NCBI GenBank assembly: GCA_026692865.1
Contig: JAPLNI010000033.1
Coordinates: forward strand, 1-34,114
DNA length: 34,114 bases
Source: Planctomycetota bacterium
Lineage (GTDB): Bacteria > Planctomycetota > Planctomycetia > Pirellulales > Pirellulaceae
Direction: 5' to 3'
Each line of letters begins with the position of its first letter. Position 1 is the first letter of the stretch. Under the pieces are notes generated by a model. That model had not been told where the DNA came from. It was given only the letters and a program-made list of their open reading frames with translations, and searched no databases. This document shows, piece by piece, positions 21,861 through 31,124 of this stretch. Both the position numbers and the translations under genes were made by a program.

Positions 21861-23435
21861 TTGATCCTGGAATTTGATTCCGTTAAAGAAATCGAATCTG
21901 TCGATGTTTGTATAATTGGTTCGGGAGCTGCTGGCATTGCCACAGCGAAGGAATTTTTTGATACAAACATCTCCGTCGTTGTTCTAGAAGGCGGCGGGGG
22001 GAAGCACGAGGAAGATTCTCAAGATCCATATAAATGCCAAATCAAAGGCTTGCCTCACAGGGGAACTCATGAAGGCCGGACGCGAGTGCTGGGGGGGACA
22101 ACCACACTTTGGGCGGGACAGGCACTCCCGCTATTCGACATCGATTTCAAAAAACGCGATTGGGTTCAGTTTAGTGGGTGGCCCTTTTCTCGCGATGTTT
22201 TGCTACCGTACTACACGCGGGCCGAAGACGTAATGCAGATCCCGCACGTAACTTACGATGACCGTTCATGGCCGCACAACCAACGGCCAATTCAAAGTAT
22301 TGATGGTTCCATTGAACGTTGCTTTTCGCAGTTCGCAAGAATTCCTAATTTTGCATCTAAATATCGAAAGCTTCTCGCGGCCTCGAAAAATGTCACTGTA
22401 CTTTTGCATGCGAATGCCATCGAACTCTCAGCAACTCCGCAAGCAAATGGTGTTCAGAGCGTGACGGTTAAATCATTTTCGGGAAAGACAGCTATTCTAA
22501 AGGCGAAGCTTTTCGTCATCTGTTGCGGAGGTATCGACAGTGCAAGACTCTTACTCGCGTCCAAGGCAGTTGAGAAGAATGGAATCGGCAATCAACATGA
22601 CGTTGTGGGCCGTTTTTTTCAGGACCATCCAACAATGATTGTTCCTTTGAAACCGAAAGATCCACTAGAATTTGACCGACGATTCGGCGCCATTAGAAAA
22701 CGGTCGAACCTAAATTTGGTTAAGTTTTTCCCAAATGAACATTTTCAACGTGAGAATGGAATTCTTAATGTGGGCGCTGAAGTGATACATGAAGACGTGG
22801 ACAACACCCCCTTAGCCGCTGTGCAGCGTTTCATGAAATGCGTCCGCAATCTAGAACTTAATGGGAACAGCTTAAGTGATCTTCGACATGCGTTAAAAAA
22901 TCCAGTTGCCATTCTTGGGGCAGGTGTACGAAAAACATTAGGATTGCGTGGCCGATCTGTGAAAGACGTAAGATACTCACTCCTAATCAGTTCCGAGCAA
23001 GATCCATCCCCTGAAAGCCGGATTACGATTTCGGGAGACAAAGACAGCTTAGGAATGCCTCGCTCCATCGTGAACTGGAAAATAAGTAGCAATGTATCAC
23101 GTACAATAGATCTTTTTATGCGAGAGATTACCAAGCAATGGAGGTCGCTTGGAATTGCTGAAGTTGATGTTGATAGCGTGCCAATCTTGGGTCGTGAAAC
23201 TGGCGAATTCGGTGGATATTCGGACTTCAATCACCACATAGGAACAACCAGAATGGGCACTGATCCGAAAACCAGCGTAGTAGATGCATCATGCCGCGTA
23301 CACAACTACAACAATTTGTATGTCGCTAGCAGTTCAGTTTTCCCAACCGGCAGTTTCTCAAACCCTACGCTCACCGTTTTGGCATTATGTTGTCGCATCG
23401 CTGATGAATTGAAAGCAAGTTTAAAGCGATGTTGA
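21861..23435 (+). CDS. GMC-family FAD-dependent oxidoreductase
   Basis: About 525 residues. FAD-binding VDVCIIGSGAAGIATAKEF (14-32), LGGTTTLWAGQALPL, the second dinucleotide strand AKLFVICCGGIDSARLLLAS, and the GMC C-terminal block with HHIGTTRMGTDPKTSVVD, NLYVASSSVFPTGSFSNPTLT (catalytic His region and Asn). Such enzymes oxidise an alcohol, here plausibly a sugar or lipid-linked sugar. The start is uncertain: TTG at 21861 lies just after the preceding stop, while GTG at 21807 would overlap the GT32 gene by 49 bases. An aldo/keto reductase follows directly, suggesting a paired oxidation/reduction. Confidence 0.87.
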   Translation: MILEFDSVKEIESVDVCIIGSGAAGIATAKEFFDTNISVVVLEGGGGKHEEDSQDPYKCQIKGLPHRGTHEGRTRVLGGTTTLWAGQALPLFDIDFKKRDWVQFSGWPFSRDVLLPYYTRAEDVMQIPHVTYDDRSWPHNQRPIQSIDGSIERCFSQFARIPNFASKYRKLLAASKNVTVLLHANAIELSATPQANGVQSVTVKSFSGKTAILKAKLFVICCGGIDSARLLLASKAVEKNGIGNQHDVVGRFFQDHPTMIVPLKPKDPLEFDRRFGAIRKRSNLNLVKFFPNEHFQRENGILNVGAEVIHEDVDNTPLAAVQRFMKCVRNLELNGNSLSDLRHALKNPVAILGAGVRKTLGLRGRSVKDVRYSLLISSEQDPSPESRITISGDKDSLGMPRSIVNWKISSNVSRTIDLFMREITKQWRSLGIAEVDVDSVPILGRETGEFGGYSDFNHHIGTTRMGTDPKTSVVDASCRVHNYNNLYVASSSVFPTGSFSNPTLTVLALCCRIADELKASLKRC

Positions 23436-23528
23436 GATCGCTTGATAACCCTTTCGGACATTTCCACCGACCGACGCAGAATTTTGTGTTTCGATTTGTC
23501 CGATAATAATGCCGCACTTAGTTGCTTG

Positions 23529-24479
23529 ATGGATCAAATTCGAATTACTGGTACGAATCATACGACATCGAGGATGGGATTTGGATGCGCCCACCTTATA
23601 GGTGTCGTATCCTGGCGAAAATCGTTAGCACTACTTGAATGTGCATACGAAAACGGGATTCGACATTTCGACGTTGCACCGATGTATGGATTTGCGGAGG
23701 CAGAAAAGTGTCTCGGAGCATTCCTAAAACGTCATGCATGTGACACAACGGTAACGACGAAATTCGGCATCCTACCGGGAAAACGACAATCCCTTTTTCG
23801 CGCAGTACGCTCATTGAGTCGACCATTGCTAAAACCTTTAAAGGGGATTTTCTTACCAAAGAGTATAACCGTTCCGAAGACTTCGCTCTCCATGTGCTTC
23901 GACGTCGACCTTGCAGCAAAGTCTCTCGACAAAAGTCTCCTTAACCTTAAAACAGACCATGTGCATATATTTTTATTGCACGAGGTAGCGAATCAAGATA
24001 TAAAAGATGACCGACTACTTCGTTTTTTAGAAGATGCTGTTTCTGCAGGAAAAATTGGTACGTTCGGTGTGGGCAGCGATGCAGCGAAGATTTCAGAGCT
24101 CGTTCAACACAGACCAGAGTATTGTCGTGTTACTCAATATCAATCGTCGTTAGTTGACGTACCTAAGAACGTTCAAGTTCCGTTTCAAATTCACCACGGC
24201 ATATTCAACGAACGATTAATGAACTTTTGTAATCAACTGCAAAATGACGCAGCTAAATGCAAAAAATGGTCGGATTTGTTGGGTTGCGATGTTTTCGATA
24301 TCACAGTTTTAAGCGGTTTAATTTGTCGTGCTACTTTATTAAGCGACCCTAAATCAATAATTCTCATGTCCTCCACTAGTTTAGAACGAATTGCTCGAAA
24401 TTGCCGATATGCGAGCGATAAACTAATTGATAATAGTGCGAAGAAGTTTCACCAACTACTTATGCAGTCGCACCTTTAG
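23529..24479 (+). CDS. Aldo/keto reductase family protein
   Basis: A TIM-barrel oxidoreductase, 316 residues from the ATG at 23529. The catalytic tetrad is visible: Asp and Tyr in HFDVAPMYGFAEAE (D48, Y53), Lys in TTKFG (K78), His in HIFLLHEV (H151). RMGFGCAHLIG opens the barrel and KIGTFGVGSDA follows. A TTG at 23442 would add 29 residues with no family counterpart. With the GMC enzyme just upstream it could change the stereochemistry or oxidation state of a sugar. The C-terminal NADPH-binding segment is atypical, so the cofactor is unclear. Confidence 0.82.
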   Translation: MDQIRITGTNHTTSRMGFGCAHLIGVVSWRKSLALLECAYENGIRHFDVAPMYGFAEAEKCLGAFLKRHACDTTVTTKFGILPGKRQSLFRAVRSLSRPLLKPLKGIFLPKSITVPKTSLSMCFDVDLAAKSLDKSLLNLKTDHVHIFLLHEVANQDIKDDRLLRFLEDAVSAGKIGTFGVGSDAAKISELVQHRPEYCRVTQYQSSLVDVPKNVQVPFQIHHGIFNERLMNFCNQLQNDAAKCKKWSDLLGCDVFDITVLSGLICRATLLSDPKSIILMSSTSLERIARNCRYASDKLIDNSAKKFHQLLMQSHL

Positions 24480-24498
24480 TGTCTTGCCCCGCCTGGAA

Positions 24499-24540
24499 AT
24501 TGAGTTTTCGTTAATTAGGTTAACATAACCTGATCTCAAT
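24499..24540. terminator. Nested inverted repeat after the aldo/keto reductase gene
   Basis: Outer arms ATTGAG/CTCAAT enclose inner arms AGGTTA (24517-24522) and TAACCT (24526-24531). It lies 20 bases after the gene and 9 before the transposase relic. It could be a weak terminator or part of the end of the relic insertion element. No T-run follows. Confidence 0.3.
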
Positions 24541-24548
24541 AGGATTTC

Positions 24549-24928
24549 ATGGCCAGAACACGTAAAAAATTCACCGCGGAAGAAAAACCACAATCGTTCG
24601 ACTGCACTTGAAAGGTAAAGAGCCGATTTCCTCGCTCGTCAAGGAACTTTTTATTGAGCCAACGCAGATTGATCAATAGGTCGTAATGGTGATGGAACAA
24701 GCGGAAAGTGCTTCTTCGAAGACAGCCCAATCTGCGAAAGTCGCCAAGTTGTCCGAGGCCAAAGCGCAGGAATCTAAAAAGCGACCGATCAAACGATTGC
24801 AGGAGAAAATCCTTCAAAAGAATGAGCTGATTGCCAAGTTAACGGAAGTGTTGACAAGGCAAAAAATGAGGAGTGGTCCCATAAACCGGACCGATCCCTT
24901 CCATTACGACTTTGGCATTACGCGTTAA
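24549..24928 (+). pseudogene. Relic of an IS3-like transposase OrfA (helix-turn-helix)
   Basis: The ATG at 24549 starts MARTRKKFTAEEK, then the frame shifts. IVRLHLKGKEPISSLVKELF and IEPTQIDQ continue in another frame to a TAG, followed in that frame by a Lys/Glu-rich helix ending RLQEKILQKNELIAKLTEVL. This is the layout of OrfA: an HTH that binds the element ends, then a leucine-zipper-like coiled coil. I see no intact OrfB. The element is long dead. It marks an insertion between the aldo/keto reductase gene and the next glycosyltransferase. About 120 further bases (to 25052) contain no gene. Confidence 0.6.
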
Positions 24929-25052
24929 ACCGTCGCCGAACGATGCGGCAAAATCCCAAAGAAGAATGCGATTACGCCACATTGACCTATCAACGATAAA
25001 TACATTTTGCCGGTGAACCAACACAATACAATCTCGAAATCAACAATCGGCG

Positions 25053-26033
25053 ATGCAAGTTATCGATAGACCGACAGTCTCCGTGGTACTGCCAACGTAT
25101 TGCCGGCCAGACTTGCTTAGACTTTGCTTGAGTTCGCTTCTCAAGCAAACTTTTCCGGCCAGTCAGATTATTGTTGGCAGACGGGAAAATGATGTCGATT
25201 CTGCAATCGTCATCGCCGAATACGCATCTCAAAGTGGCGGCAAAGTTCGCGACGCGATCGTTGGACCACACGAAAACCTTGTTTGTTCTTTAAACGCCGC
25301 ACTCGCGTTGACAACAAGTCAACTCGTTGCGTTAACGGACGACGACGCTGAGTTTCCTTCTGATTGGTTAGAACGCATGGTTCCGGTCTTCGAAGACGCC
25401 ACGATTGGCGGTTTTGGCGGTAAAGATTTGCAGTTGCTGAATCCAGGGAAAGCTGAAATCGTTGGAAAGCTTCAGTGGTTTGGGCGAATCATTGGAAATC
25501 ATCATTTAGTAATTGGGCATATACGGGATGTAGAAGTTCTCAAAGGTGTAAATTGTTGCTTTCGTGGCGACGAACTCCGCTCAATAGGCTTCGACAGAAG
25601 ATTGCGAGGGGCAGGAAACGTTTCAAATTGGGAACTAGGTGTTTGCTTTGCGTTCGCGCGCCGGGGTTATCGTCTCGTCTTGGATCCATCATTGGAAATC
25701 ATTCACCACACCGGGCCACGGCACGATGGAGATACGAACAATCGCGGAATATTTCAAGGCCCAGCACACTCAGATTCGGTTTACAACGAAACACTCTTAA
25801 TAATCGAGCATCTGTCGAAGCTTAGAAAGTTGGCTTTCATCACGTGGTCTTTTTTGGTCGGAACAGCAAGTGCGCCGGGCATAGTTCAGATTCCCCGAGT
25901 TTTAATGAAGGAAAGAGACATTCAATCTTCATGGAAACGCTATTTTTTCACGACGGAAGGTCGCATCGATGCGATTCGCGCATATTCGTTAATGTGTATC
26001 GCTGATTTTTTCGGATCGTCTACAAGTAAGTAA
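25053..26033 (+). CDS. Family 2 glycosyltransferase (GT-A)
   Basis: A 326-residue GT-A transferase: TVSVVLPTYCRPDLLRLCLSS at the N-terminus, QIIVGRRENDVDSAIV in place of the usual VVDDGS, LVALTDDDAEFPSDWL (metal-binding Asp triplet), KGVNCCFRGDELRSIGFD and a C-terminal HHTGPRHDGDTNNRG. The last 60 residues hold a weakly hydrophobic region that may touch the membrane. It is followed seven bases later by a GT4 gene, so the two are likely co-transcribed. It starts the second half of the glycosyltransferase cluster, after the transposase relic. Confidence 0.88.
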   Translation: MQVIDRPTVSVVLPTYCRPDLLRLCLSSLLKQTFPASQIIVGRRENDVDSAIVIAEYASQSGGKVRDAIVGPHENLVCSLNAALALTTSQLVALTDDDAEFPSDWLERMVPVFEDATIGGFGGKDLQLLNPGKAEIVGKLQWFGRIIGNHHLVIGHIRDVEVLKGVNCCFRGDELRSIGFDRRLRGAGNVSNWELGVCFAFARRGYRLVLDPSLEIIHHTGPRHDGDTNNRGIFQGPAHSDSVYNETLLIIEHLSKLRKLAFITWSFLVGTASAPGIVQIPRVLMKERDIQSSWKRYFFTTEGRIDAIRAYSLMCIADFFGSSTSK

Positions 26034-26040
26034 TTATCTC

Positions 26041-27204
26041 GTGCCGTATCAGAAGATTGAAGAACTGCGCGTAGCATTGGTTTCCCCGATTGGGTCAATG
26101 GCCGGCGGAGAACGTGTTCTACTTGAAATTGCCCGTGAGTTACAAGCTTGTGGACAGACTGCGAAGGTTTTTTGTTTACGCGAAGGGAGTTGGACTCGAC
26201 GTGGATGGGGTGATGATGTTGAGGTGGTTGCATATAAACCAGGATATCGCATCCGATACCCTTGGTCAGTAGCTAGAGCCGCCATGTGGCTGCGTCGTGA
26301 ACTTCAGCTTTTCAATCCCAACGTTGTTCATGCCAATCATGCGAGCTGGTGGATAACCGCTTGGGCTGTGCGAGGGATGAAAGTTGCAACTGTTTGGCAT
26401 CTTTATGATTACCCAGATCACCGTGACCTGCCAACACGCGTTGGCGAATTGTTCCCGCCAACTGCAACGTTGTTTACATCGCAACATGTGGCGTCTGCAT
26501 ACCCTCGTTTAACAAAGCGGCATCATGTTATCATTCCCCCGATCACAGTAGAGCCCCAAGATTTCTTACAGGCACCGCGTGATGAGTCCATACTCTCAAA
26601 ACACAATCTGAAGCGAAACGAGTTTTGTCTCACCGTTTGCCGTTGGCAATCGCATAAGGGCCTGCACGATCTTGCGGCAGCTGTTGCTTTATTAAAAGGA
26701 AAAGGCTTACTTAATGATCACTTGAAGTTTGTGCTCGTCGGAAAGCCGTCGAATGATGCGGAATTGTCTTATCGATCCCAAGTATTGAAATTGATTACTA
26801 CCGCCAATTTACTCGATGTATTTTGTTTTGTCGAAGACTGTTCTGACGAAGAGTTGCGAGCGTTGTACACAAATGGGATCGCCTTGGTTCATCCGGCGTT
26901 GTCCGAAGGTTTTGGCTTGGTTCTTCTTGAAGCTATGACGCTTGGAACGCCAGTGATTGCCTGCGATGCTTCAGGACCGATGGAAATATTGAATGGCGGA
27001 CAAGGGGGCATTGTTGTCCCTCGCGGTAACGCGTCGGAATTGGCCATGGCCATAGATCGAATTGCTACGGATGGTACGCTTCGCGAGTCACTATCCGCGT
27101 CTGCAAAACGACGCGCTTCAGAACTATGTAGACGTGAAATGGTGAGCCAAACGCTGAAGTTACATCAGCAAATTCTACCGAGATCAAATGAGCAGCCAAG
27201 TTGA
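26041..27204 (+). CDS. Family 4 glycosyltransferase (GT-B)
   Basis: A 387-residue GT-B retaining transferase. The N-terminal domain has RVALVSPIGSMAGGERVLLEIARE (acceptor side, glycine-rich loop), and NPNVVHANHASWW. The C-terminal Glycos_transf_1 domain has VCRWQSHKGLHDLAAAVALL, KFVLVGKPSND and SEGFGLVLLEAMTLGTPVIACD with the E-x7-E motif. The start is GTG at 26041; the same ORF has no better start before RVALVS. Donor sugar unknown. Confidence 0.9.
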   Translation: MPYQKIEELRVALVSPIGSMAGGERVLLEIARELQACGQTAKVFCLREGSWTRRGWGDDVEVVAYKPGYRIRYPWSVARAAMWLRRELQLFNPNVVHANHASWWITAWAVRGMKVATVWHLYDYPDHRDLPTRVGELFPPTATLFTSQHVASAYPRLTKRHHVIIPPITVEPQDFLQAPRDESILSKHNLKRNEFCLTVCRWQSHKGLHDLAAAVALLKGKGLLNDHLKFVLVGKPSNDAELSYRSQVLKLITTANLLDVFCFVEDCSDEELRALYTNGIALVHPALSEGFGLVLLEAMTLGTPVIACDASGPMEILNGGQGGIVVPRGNASELAMAIDRIATDGTLRESLSASAKRRASELCRREMVSQTLKLHQQILPRSNEQPS

Positions 27205-27371
27205 CTCGTCGAAAACTGATTGCTCCTTCTGTTAAAATGCTTCTAAACAAGATTGCCGCCGATTTCTCTGCAGCACGGCAATGCCGTAATCAATAACTTC
27301 AATGCTATATACGCGTCTTCGTTGATATCTGGGATGGTAACAAGACGTTCATTTCAACAACAGAATAAATA

Positions 27372-28533
27372 GTGACGCTAGGCTTATTTCGTCTAGTTCT
27401 TTCGATGACTGATGTCATTCATCATAGCTTTCCGCTTCGGATGGGTGGATGGGCAGTGGGGATGTTTTTTGTGCTAAGTGGATTTTGGATTTCACGCACT
27501 TGGCGGCTCAACCACGCTAAGGGCCCGTCGCCTTTCTTTGGATTTTGGCTGAATCGATGGTGGCGTTTAGCCCCCTGTTCTTCTTCGTAAATCTTCTTGC
27601 TGTTTGTTTGGTAATAGTCGGATTCAACGTCGGTGATAACACCGTACTCTCCAAACCGTCTTGGTGGATTTCACAACCAATGATTGCCGGGTCAACGCAA
27701 TTTGGAAGGCTGCTTCCGCCCTACTGGTCGCTCGATGTAGAAATGCTATTTTATCTGATCGCGCCTTTCTTGGTAATGCTTACTTCGAGACTGTTGGCTG
27801 GAACGTTGACAGACAATCGAGAGAAGGGCTCAGGAAGCGTAAGGTCTCCGACAGGACGCGAGGTGGATCCTATGAAAAACACCCCTCATCATTTATTCCG
27901 CTCACGAACCGTTGTGATGCTCATTACTATCGCGGGATTGACTCTCTGGTCACTTAGGTGTTTCAGTAGTGGTCAACCTTAGAAACTCCACGCTTCGATC
28001 TCTATGCGTGGCTGTTCATGACGGGCGTCGTATCGGAGAACATAGGATGGCGACCAACAAATCTTGTTGCGCGTTTTAGCGGGCTAGCGCTGATAACTGT
28101 TTTAACAGTTACACTACTGATTCCAATTACTCGATCGCTAATTTGGCGTGCAGGTGCCGATACTACAACTTCATACAGCGAATACGCACCAATTTTAGTT
28201 GTTTTGACAACTGTCATTTCACTACCGATTGCGGTTAACTCAGTCCATAACCGCTCAACGCTCAAAGATCGATGGCTCGGAGATCTGTCGTACCCTTTGT
28301 ACCTTTTTCATTGGATTCCGCGTAATTGGTATTACGCTAATGTTGATTGGTCCACAGGTTCAATACGCAATGGTTCACTTTTGTTGGCCAACTTTGGGTT
28401 CGCGATCGTCGGCGCAATTTTGCTTTTGCAACTTGTGGATCGCCCAGCACAACGAATGCGACTGCGGTATTCAAGCAAACGAAACGAAATAAACAGCGAC
28501 CAGTTGAAAACCGGGACCGGGTCCGTAGATTAA
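27372..28533 (+). pseudogene. Frameshifted membrane acyltransferase (acyltransferase 3 / OafA-like)
   Basis: Three consecutive pieces in three different frames together resemble an acyltransferase-3 protein. Piece 1 (27372 to about 27575) has GGWAVGMFFVLSGFWISRTW and FWLNRWWRLAP. Piece 2 (to 27982) continues FFFVNLLAV and holds PPYWSLDVEMLFYLIAPFLV. Piece 3 (to 28533) has LYAWLFMTGVVSENIGW, LGDLSYPLYLFHWI and a final VDRPAQRMR. The first break falls in a CCCCC run at about 27574; the second lies near 27970-27983. The catalytic His region at the N-terminus is missing or degenerate. Intact relatives O-acetylate surface polysaccharides. Two sequencing errors cannot be excluded. Confidence 0.8.
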
Positions 28534-28672
28534 GTTTGGGCTCTAGATAGAAACACCTGTTTGATCAACCGCACAGGACCTTTTTCCACTAGTATCGTTG
28601 ATCCGTGAGTCATGCGAATACGTGCATCATCAAACCGCAAACTTAGCAGAGCAATCATTAAAATAACGAACA

Positions 28673-30091
28673 ATGTTAGCCCCAATCTCGCTACTGCTTG
28701 GGACCGCAATGATTGATCTACTCTCCTTCTTCACTGCCATTCTGATCTGCATCCCAGCAATTTTAATGTCTATCCGAAAGTCTAATTATCTCGTTGACTA
28801 CATGTTTCTAGTGATTGCGACAAACCGATGTATTCGTCGAATAGTTGACTACCATAATGGTTACTTTAATCCGTTTTCACTAATTAGCTTAACGCCTATC
28901 ATCGTCGGCGGCTTGGCTACTATGGTCGTGCTACTTGAGTTGAATAATCGTAAAGAGCGTTTCGGTAAGCGAACTAAAGATGTTTTGATAATCTATGGAC
29001 TCGCTGTATCAATGGCGTTTGTAATTGGATTTTTGAACGCAAAATTTGGTGCAGTTTACGCTTTGGGAGACTTTATTGCGCCTATAGGGTTGATCGGGTT
29101 TGCTTCATTGTACGCGAATGATCAATCTATCATCGATCGATGGTCGGAAAGCTTCGCTGCAACTGCTTTGCTCGTTGCCGTCTATGGAATCTGGCAGTTC
29201 TATACGATTCCACCCTGGGACGCTTTTTGGTTGGTCTCTGTGAAAATGACCGGTTACATGGGATTTCCGGAACCGATGAAAATGACCCTGTTTTCGACCA
29301 TGAATGAACGTGGTCCTGCAGCCATGTTCCTTTGTAATGGTTTGATCATTTTACTACTTAGGCCCAAGACTTTGGGGTTTTTGAGATTTCCTGCCTTGGT
29401 CGCAGTAGGCTACGCCATGCTTTTGACCTACTCGCGAACAACCGTTATTTTTGCGGCACTTGCCGCGATCTTGTATCCGCTTATTAATCGCGGAACCGGA
29501 ATCGTACCGATTCTTTTTGTGACCGTCGTTGCGATCGTGTTTGGCCCGTCTCTGATGTCGATTTTACCCGGACGAGCGGCAGAGAGAGTCGAAACGGTCG
29601 GTGCTATAACGGACGATTTTTCATTTCGATCACGTATTGTATTGCTTGATGGTGCGTTACGAAATTCTTTGAGTGAACCTCTAGGGTTGGGGATCGGCAA
29701 CAGTGGACTAGCGTCACGCGTTCAAGCGGCATCTCGTGCAGGTATTAGCGATTCGACAGGGTATGTTGAAACGCTCCGCATCTACGGTTGGATTGGCTTC
29801 TTAATGATCGTCGTAACGCTTTGGAGGATTTGGAAGTCGTCACGTGAATTGCTCGTGCTGGGAATGGATGACACCAACATTCGACTGTTTCGCGCGTGGT
29901 TTCTTTCCGGAATGGCTGCCCTATTTTCAGGGAACTGGCTAGCGAGCGCATCATTCTTTTGGGTACTTGCCGGATATAGTTTGGGGCGAATGGATGGCGT
30001 CGAAGAGGAACTAGCCCAGGAAGAAGAGGACGACGAGGATGAAGTCTCCGAAGAAGAATTTCTAGATAACCCAAACTCCGTTAATGCGTAG
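28673..30091 (+). CDS. O-antigen ligase/polymerase-like membrane protein (Wzy/WaaL type)
   Basis: A 472-residue protein with about eleven or more hydrophobic segments and the Wzy_C-type pattern: a large periplasmic region (about 160-215, with IWQFYTIPPWDAFW and FPEPMKMTLFSTMNERGPAAMF), AMLLTYSRTTVIFAALAAIL, and a second loop with SRIVLLDGALRNSLSEPLGLGIGNSG. The C-terminus is a strikingly acidic tail (EEELAQEEEDDEDEVSEEE). It would either polymerise repeat units or ligate the polysaccharide to its carrier. In a cluster with a Wzm/Wzt exporter, a ligase role is more natural, but sequence cannot decide. Confidence 0.85.
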   Translation: MLAPISLLLGTAMIDLLSFFTAILICIPAILMSIRKSNYLVDYMFLVIATNRCIRRIVDYHNGYFNPFSLISLTPIIVGGLATMVVLLELNNRKERFGKRTKDVLIIYGLAVSMAFVIGFLNAKFGAVYALGDFIAPIGLIGFASLYANDQSIIDRWSESFAATALLVAVYGIWQFYTIPPWDAFWLVSVKMTGYMGFPEPMKMTLFSTMNERGPAAMFLCNGLIILLLRPKTLGFLRFPALVAVGYAMLLTYSRTTVIFAALAAILYPLINRGTGIVPILFVTVVAIVFGPSLMSILPGRAAERVETVGAITDDFSFRSRIVLLDGALRNSLSEPLGLGIGNSGLASRVQAASRAGISDSTGYVETLRIYGWIGFLMIVVTLWRIWKSSRELLVLGMDDTNIRLFRAWFLSGMAALFSGNWLASASFFWVLAGYSLGRMDGVEEELAQEEEDDEDEVSEEEFLDNPNSVNA

Positions 30092-30181
30092 ATTGCTTTG
30101 GTTTTTGAAACACTTTCTGTTGTCGGTAGATCTCGCTTAACTAATCACGCTGGAAGGAATGTTTCGGCGTAATTGATTTTT

Positions 30182-30325
30182 GCTCCCTTCTCCCAGTTAT
30201 TCCGTGGGAGAAGGGCTGGGAACGGGGAGGGGAGTAAGCGGTGATGAATGCGACGTCTGTCTGGTTCGTGGAAGCCCCTCACCCCCAACCCCTCTCCCCG
30301 GTGTACCGGGGCGAGGGGGGAAAGA
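30182..30325. repeat. Two-hairpin GC-rich intergenic element, copy 1
   Basis: Starts TGCTCCCTTCTCCCA. Hairpin 1 has perfect 11-base arms (30185-30195 and 30205-30215); hairpin 2 has CCCCGGT/ACCGGGG (30296-30311). The G-rich flank of the first and the C-rich flank of the second are also complementary, so the whole 144 bases can fold back. Related copies lie at 33807 and 34044. The rest of the 466-base gap (30092-30557) shows no gene. Confidence 0.85.
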
Positions 30326-30557
30326 CTTTCTGATTTACATTATCGTACTTGTGCCTTGGCCTTATTGCGAACTGCAATGATTTGATCTTGGAAATACTTT
30401 TTGCGTTACATTAGGGTATTTGTGCCTACTTGCTTACAACTTCCGCCGTAACCATTTGAATGTTATCTTTTTCCCCAAAGACATCTTGCTTCAATTTACG
30501 TCGACTTCACTCGTCCTTTGTTCCGAACGTGCTGGTATCTAACTTAAACGTTTTTAT

Positions 30558-31124
30558 ATGAGGATTCGTTCTCCAGAATGGCTATGGTCTGCATCGCGCT
30601 CTTTGCACTCCCGGGGTTTTGTGCGAATAGCCTGGCTTGTAAAAGTATTCAACTTTCTATGTCACCGAACTCTCTTGCCTGCGGAAGCTATCGTTGGAGC
30701 AAGAGTCCTGTTAGAGCATTACGCTTTTGGCATCGTGATGCATCCCAATGTTACGATTGGTGATGATTGTCAGATTTATCATCACGTAACAATCGCTGGC
30801 AGCATGAATATCAACTCTGCCGAAAGAGTGTGTATTGGAAATCGTGTCAGTATTGGTACTCACACTGTGATCATCGCTCCGCCACATCTTGGGTTATCGA
30901 TTGGTGACGACGTCGTCATCGGAGCCGGGGCGGTCGTGACGGGAGACGTTCCGGATCGAGCTGTGGTCGTGGGTGTGCCGGCTAAGATTATTCGATTTCG
31001 ATCGGATGAAGAAATTCAAGATCCTTACGGGTGGTCGCTGACACATACGCGACGGCGGACCGTTAAGGATGATTCGTCGAAAGCTATTCACGATCCCCTG
31101 ATCAGTAAAAACAGCCCGGAGTGA
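30558..31124 (+). CDS. Left-handed beta-helix acetyltransferase (serine acetyltransferase-like)
   Basis: A 188-residue protein. From about residue 58 it shows hexapeptide repeats (MHPNVTIGDDCQIYHHVTIAG, CIGNRVSIGTHTVIIAP, SIGDDVVIGAGAVVTGDVPD), ending in VVVGVPAKIIRF. The YHH segment carries the likely catalytic His. The shape is that of CysE/WcaB-like O-acetyltransferases found in polysaccharide clusters, where acetyl-CoA is used to acetylate a sugar; true serine acetyltransferase activity is less likely here. It overlaps the following GT4 gene by four bases (GTGA). Confidence 0.87.
   Translation: MRIRSPEWLWSASRSLHSRGFVRIAWLVKVFNFLCHRTLLPAEAIVGARVLLEHYAFGIVMHPNVTIGDDCQIYHHVTIAGSMNINSAERVCIGNRVSIGTHTVIIAPPHLGLSIGDDVVIGAGAVVTGDVPDRAVVVGVPAKIIRFRSDEEIQDPYGWSLTHTRRRTVKDDSSKAIHDPLISKNSPE

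Noticed and set aside
22745-23230. 161-codon minus-strand frame within the GMC oxidoreductase gene
   Set aside because: Antisense shadow of a well-supported gene, with no recognisable protein pattern.
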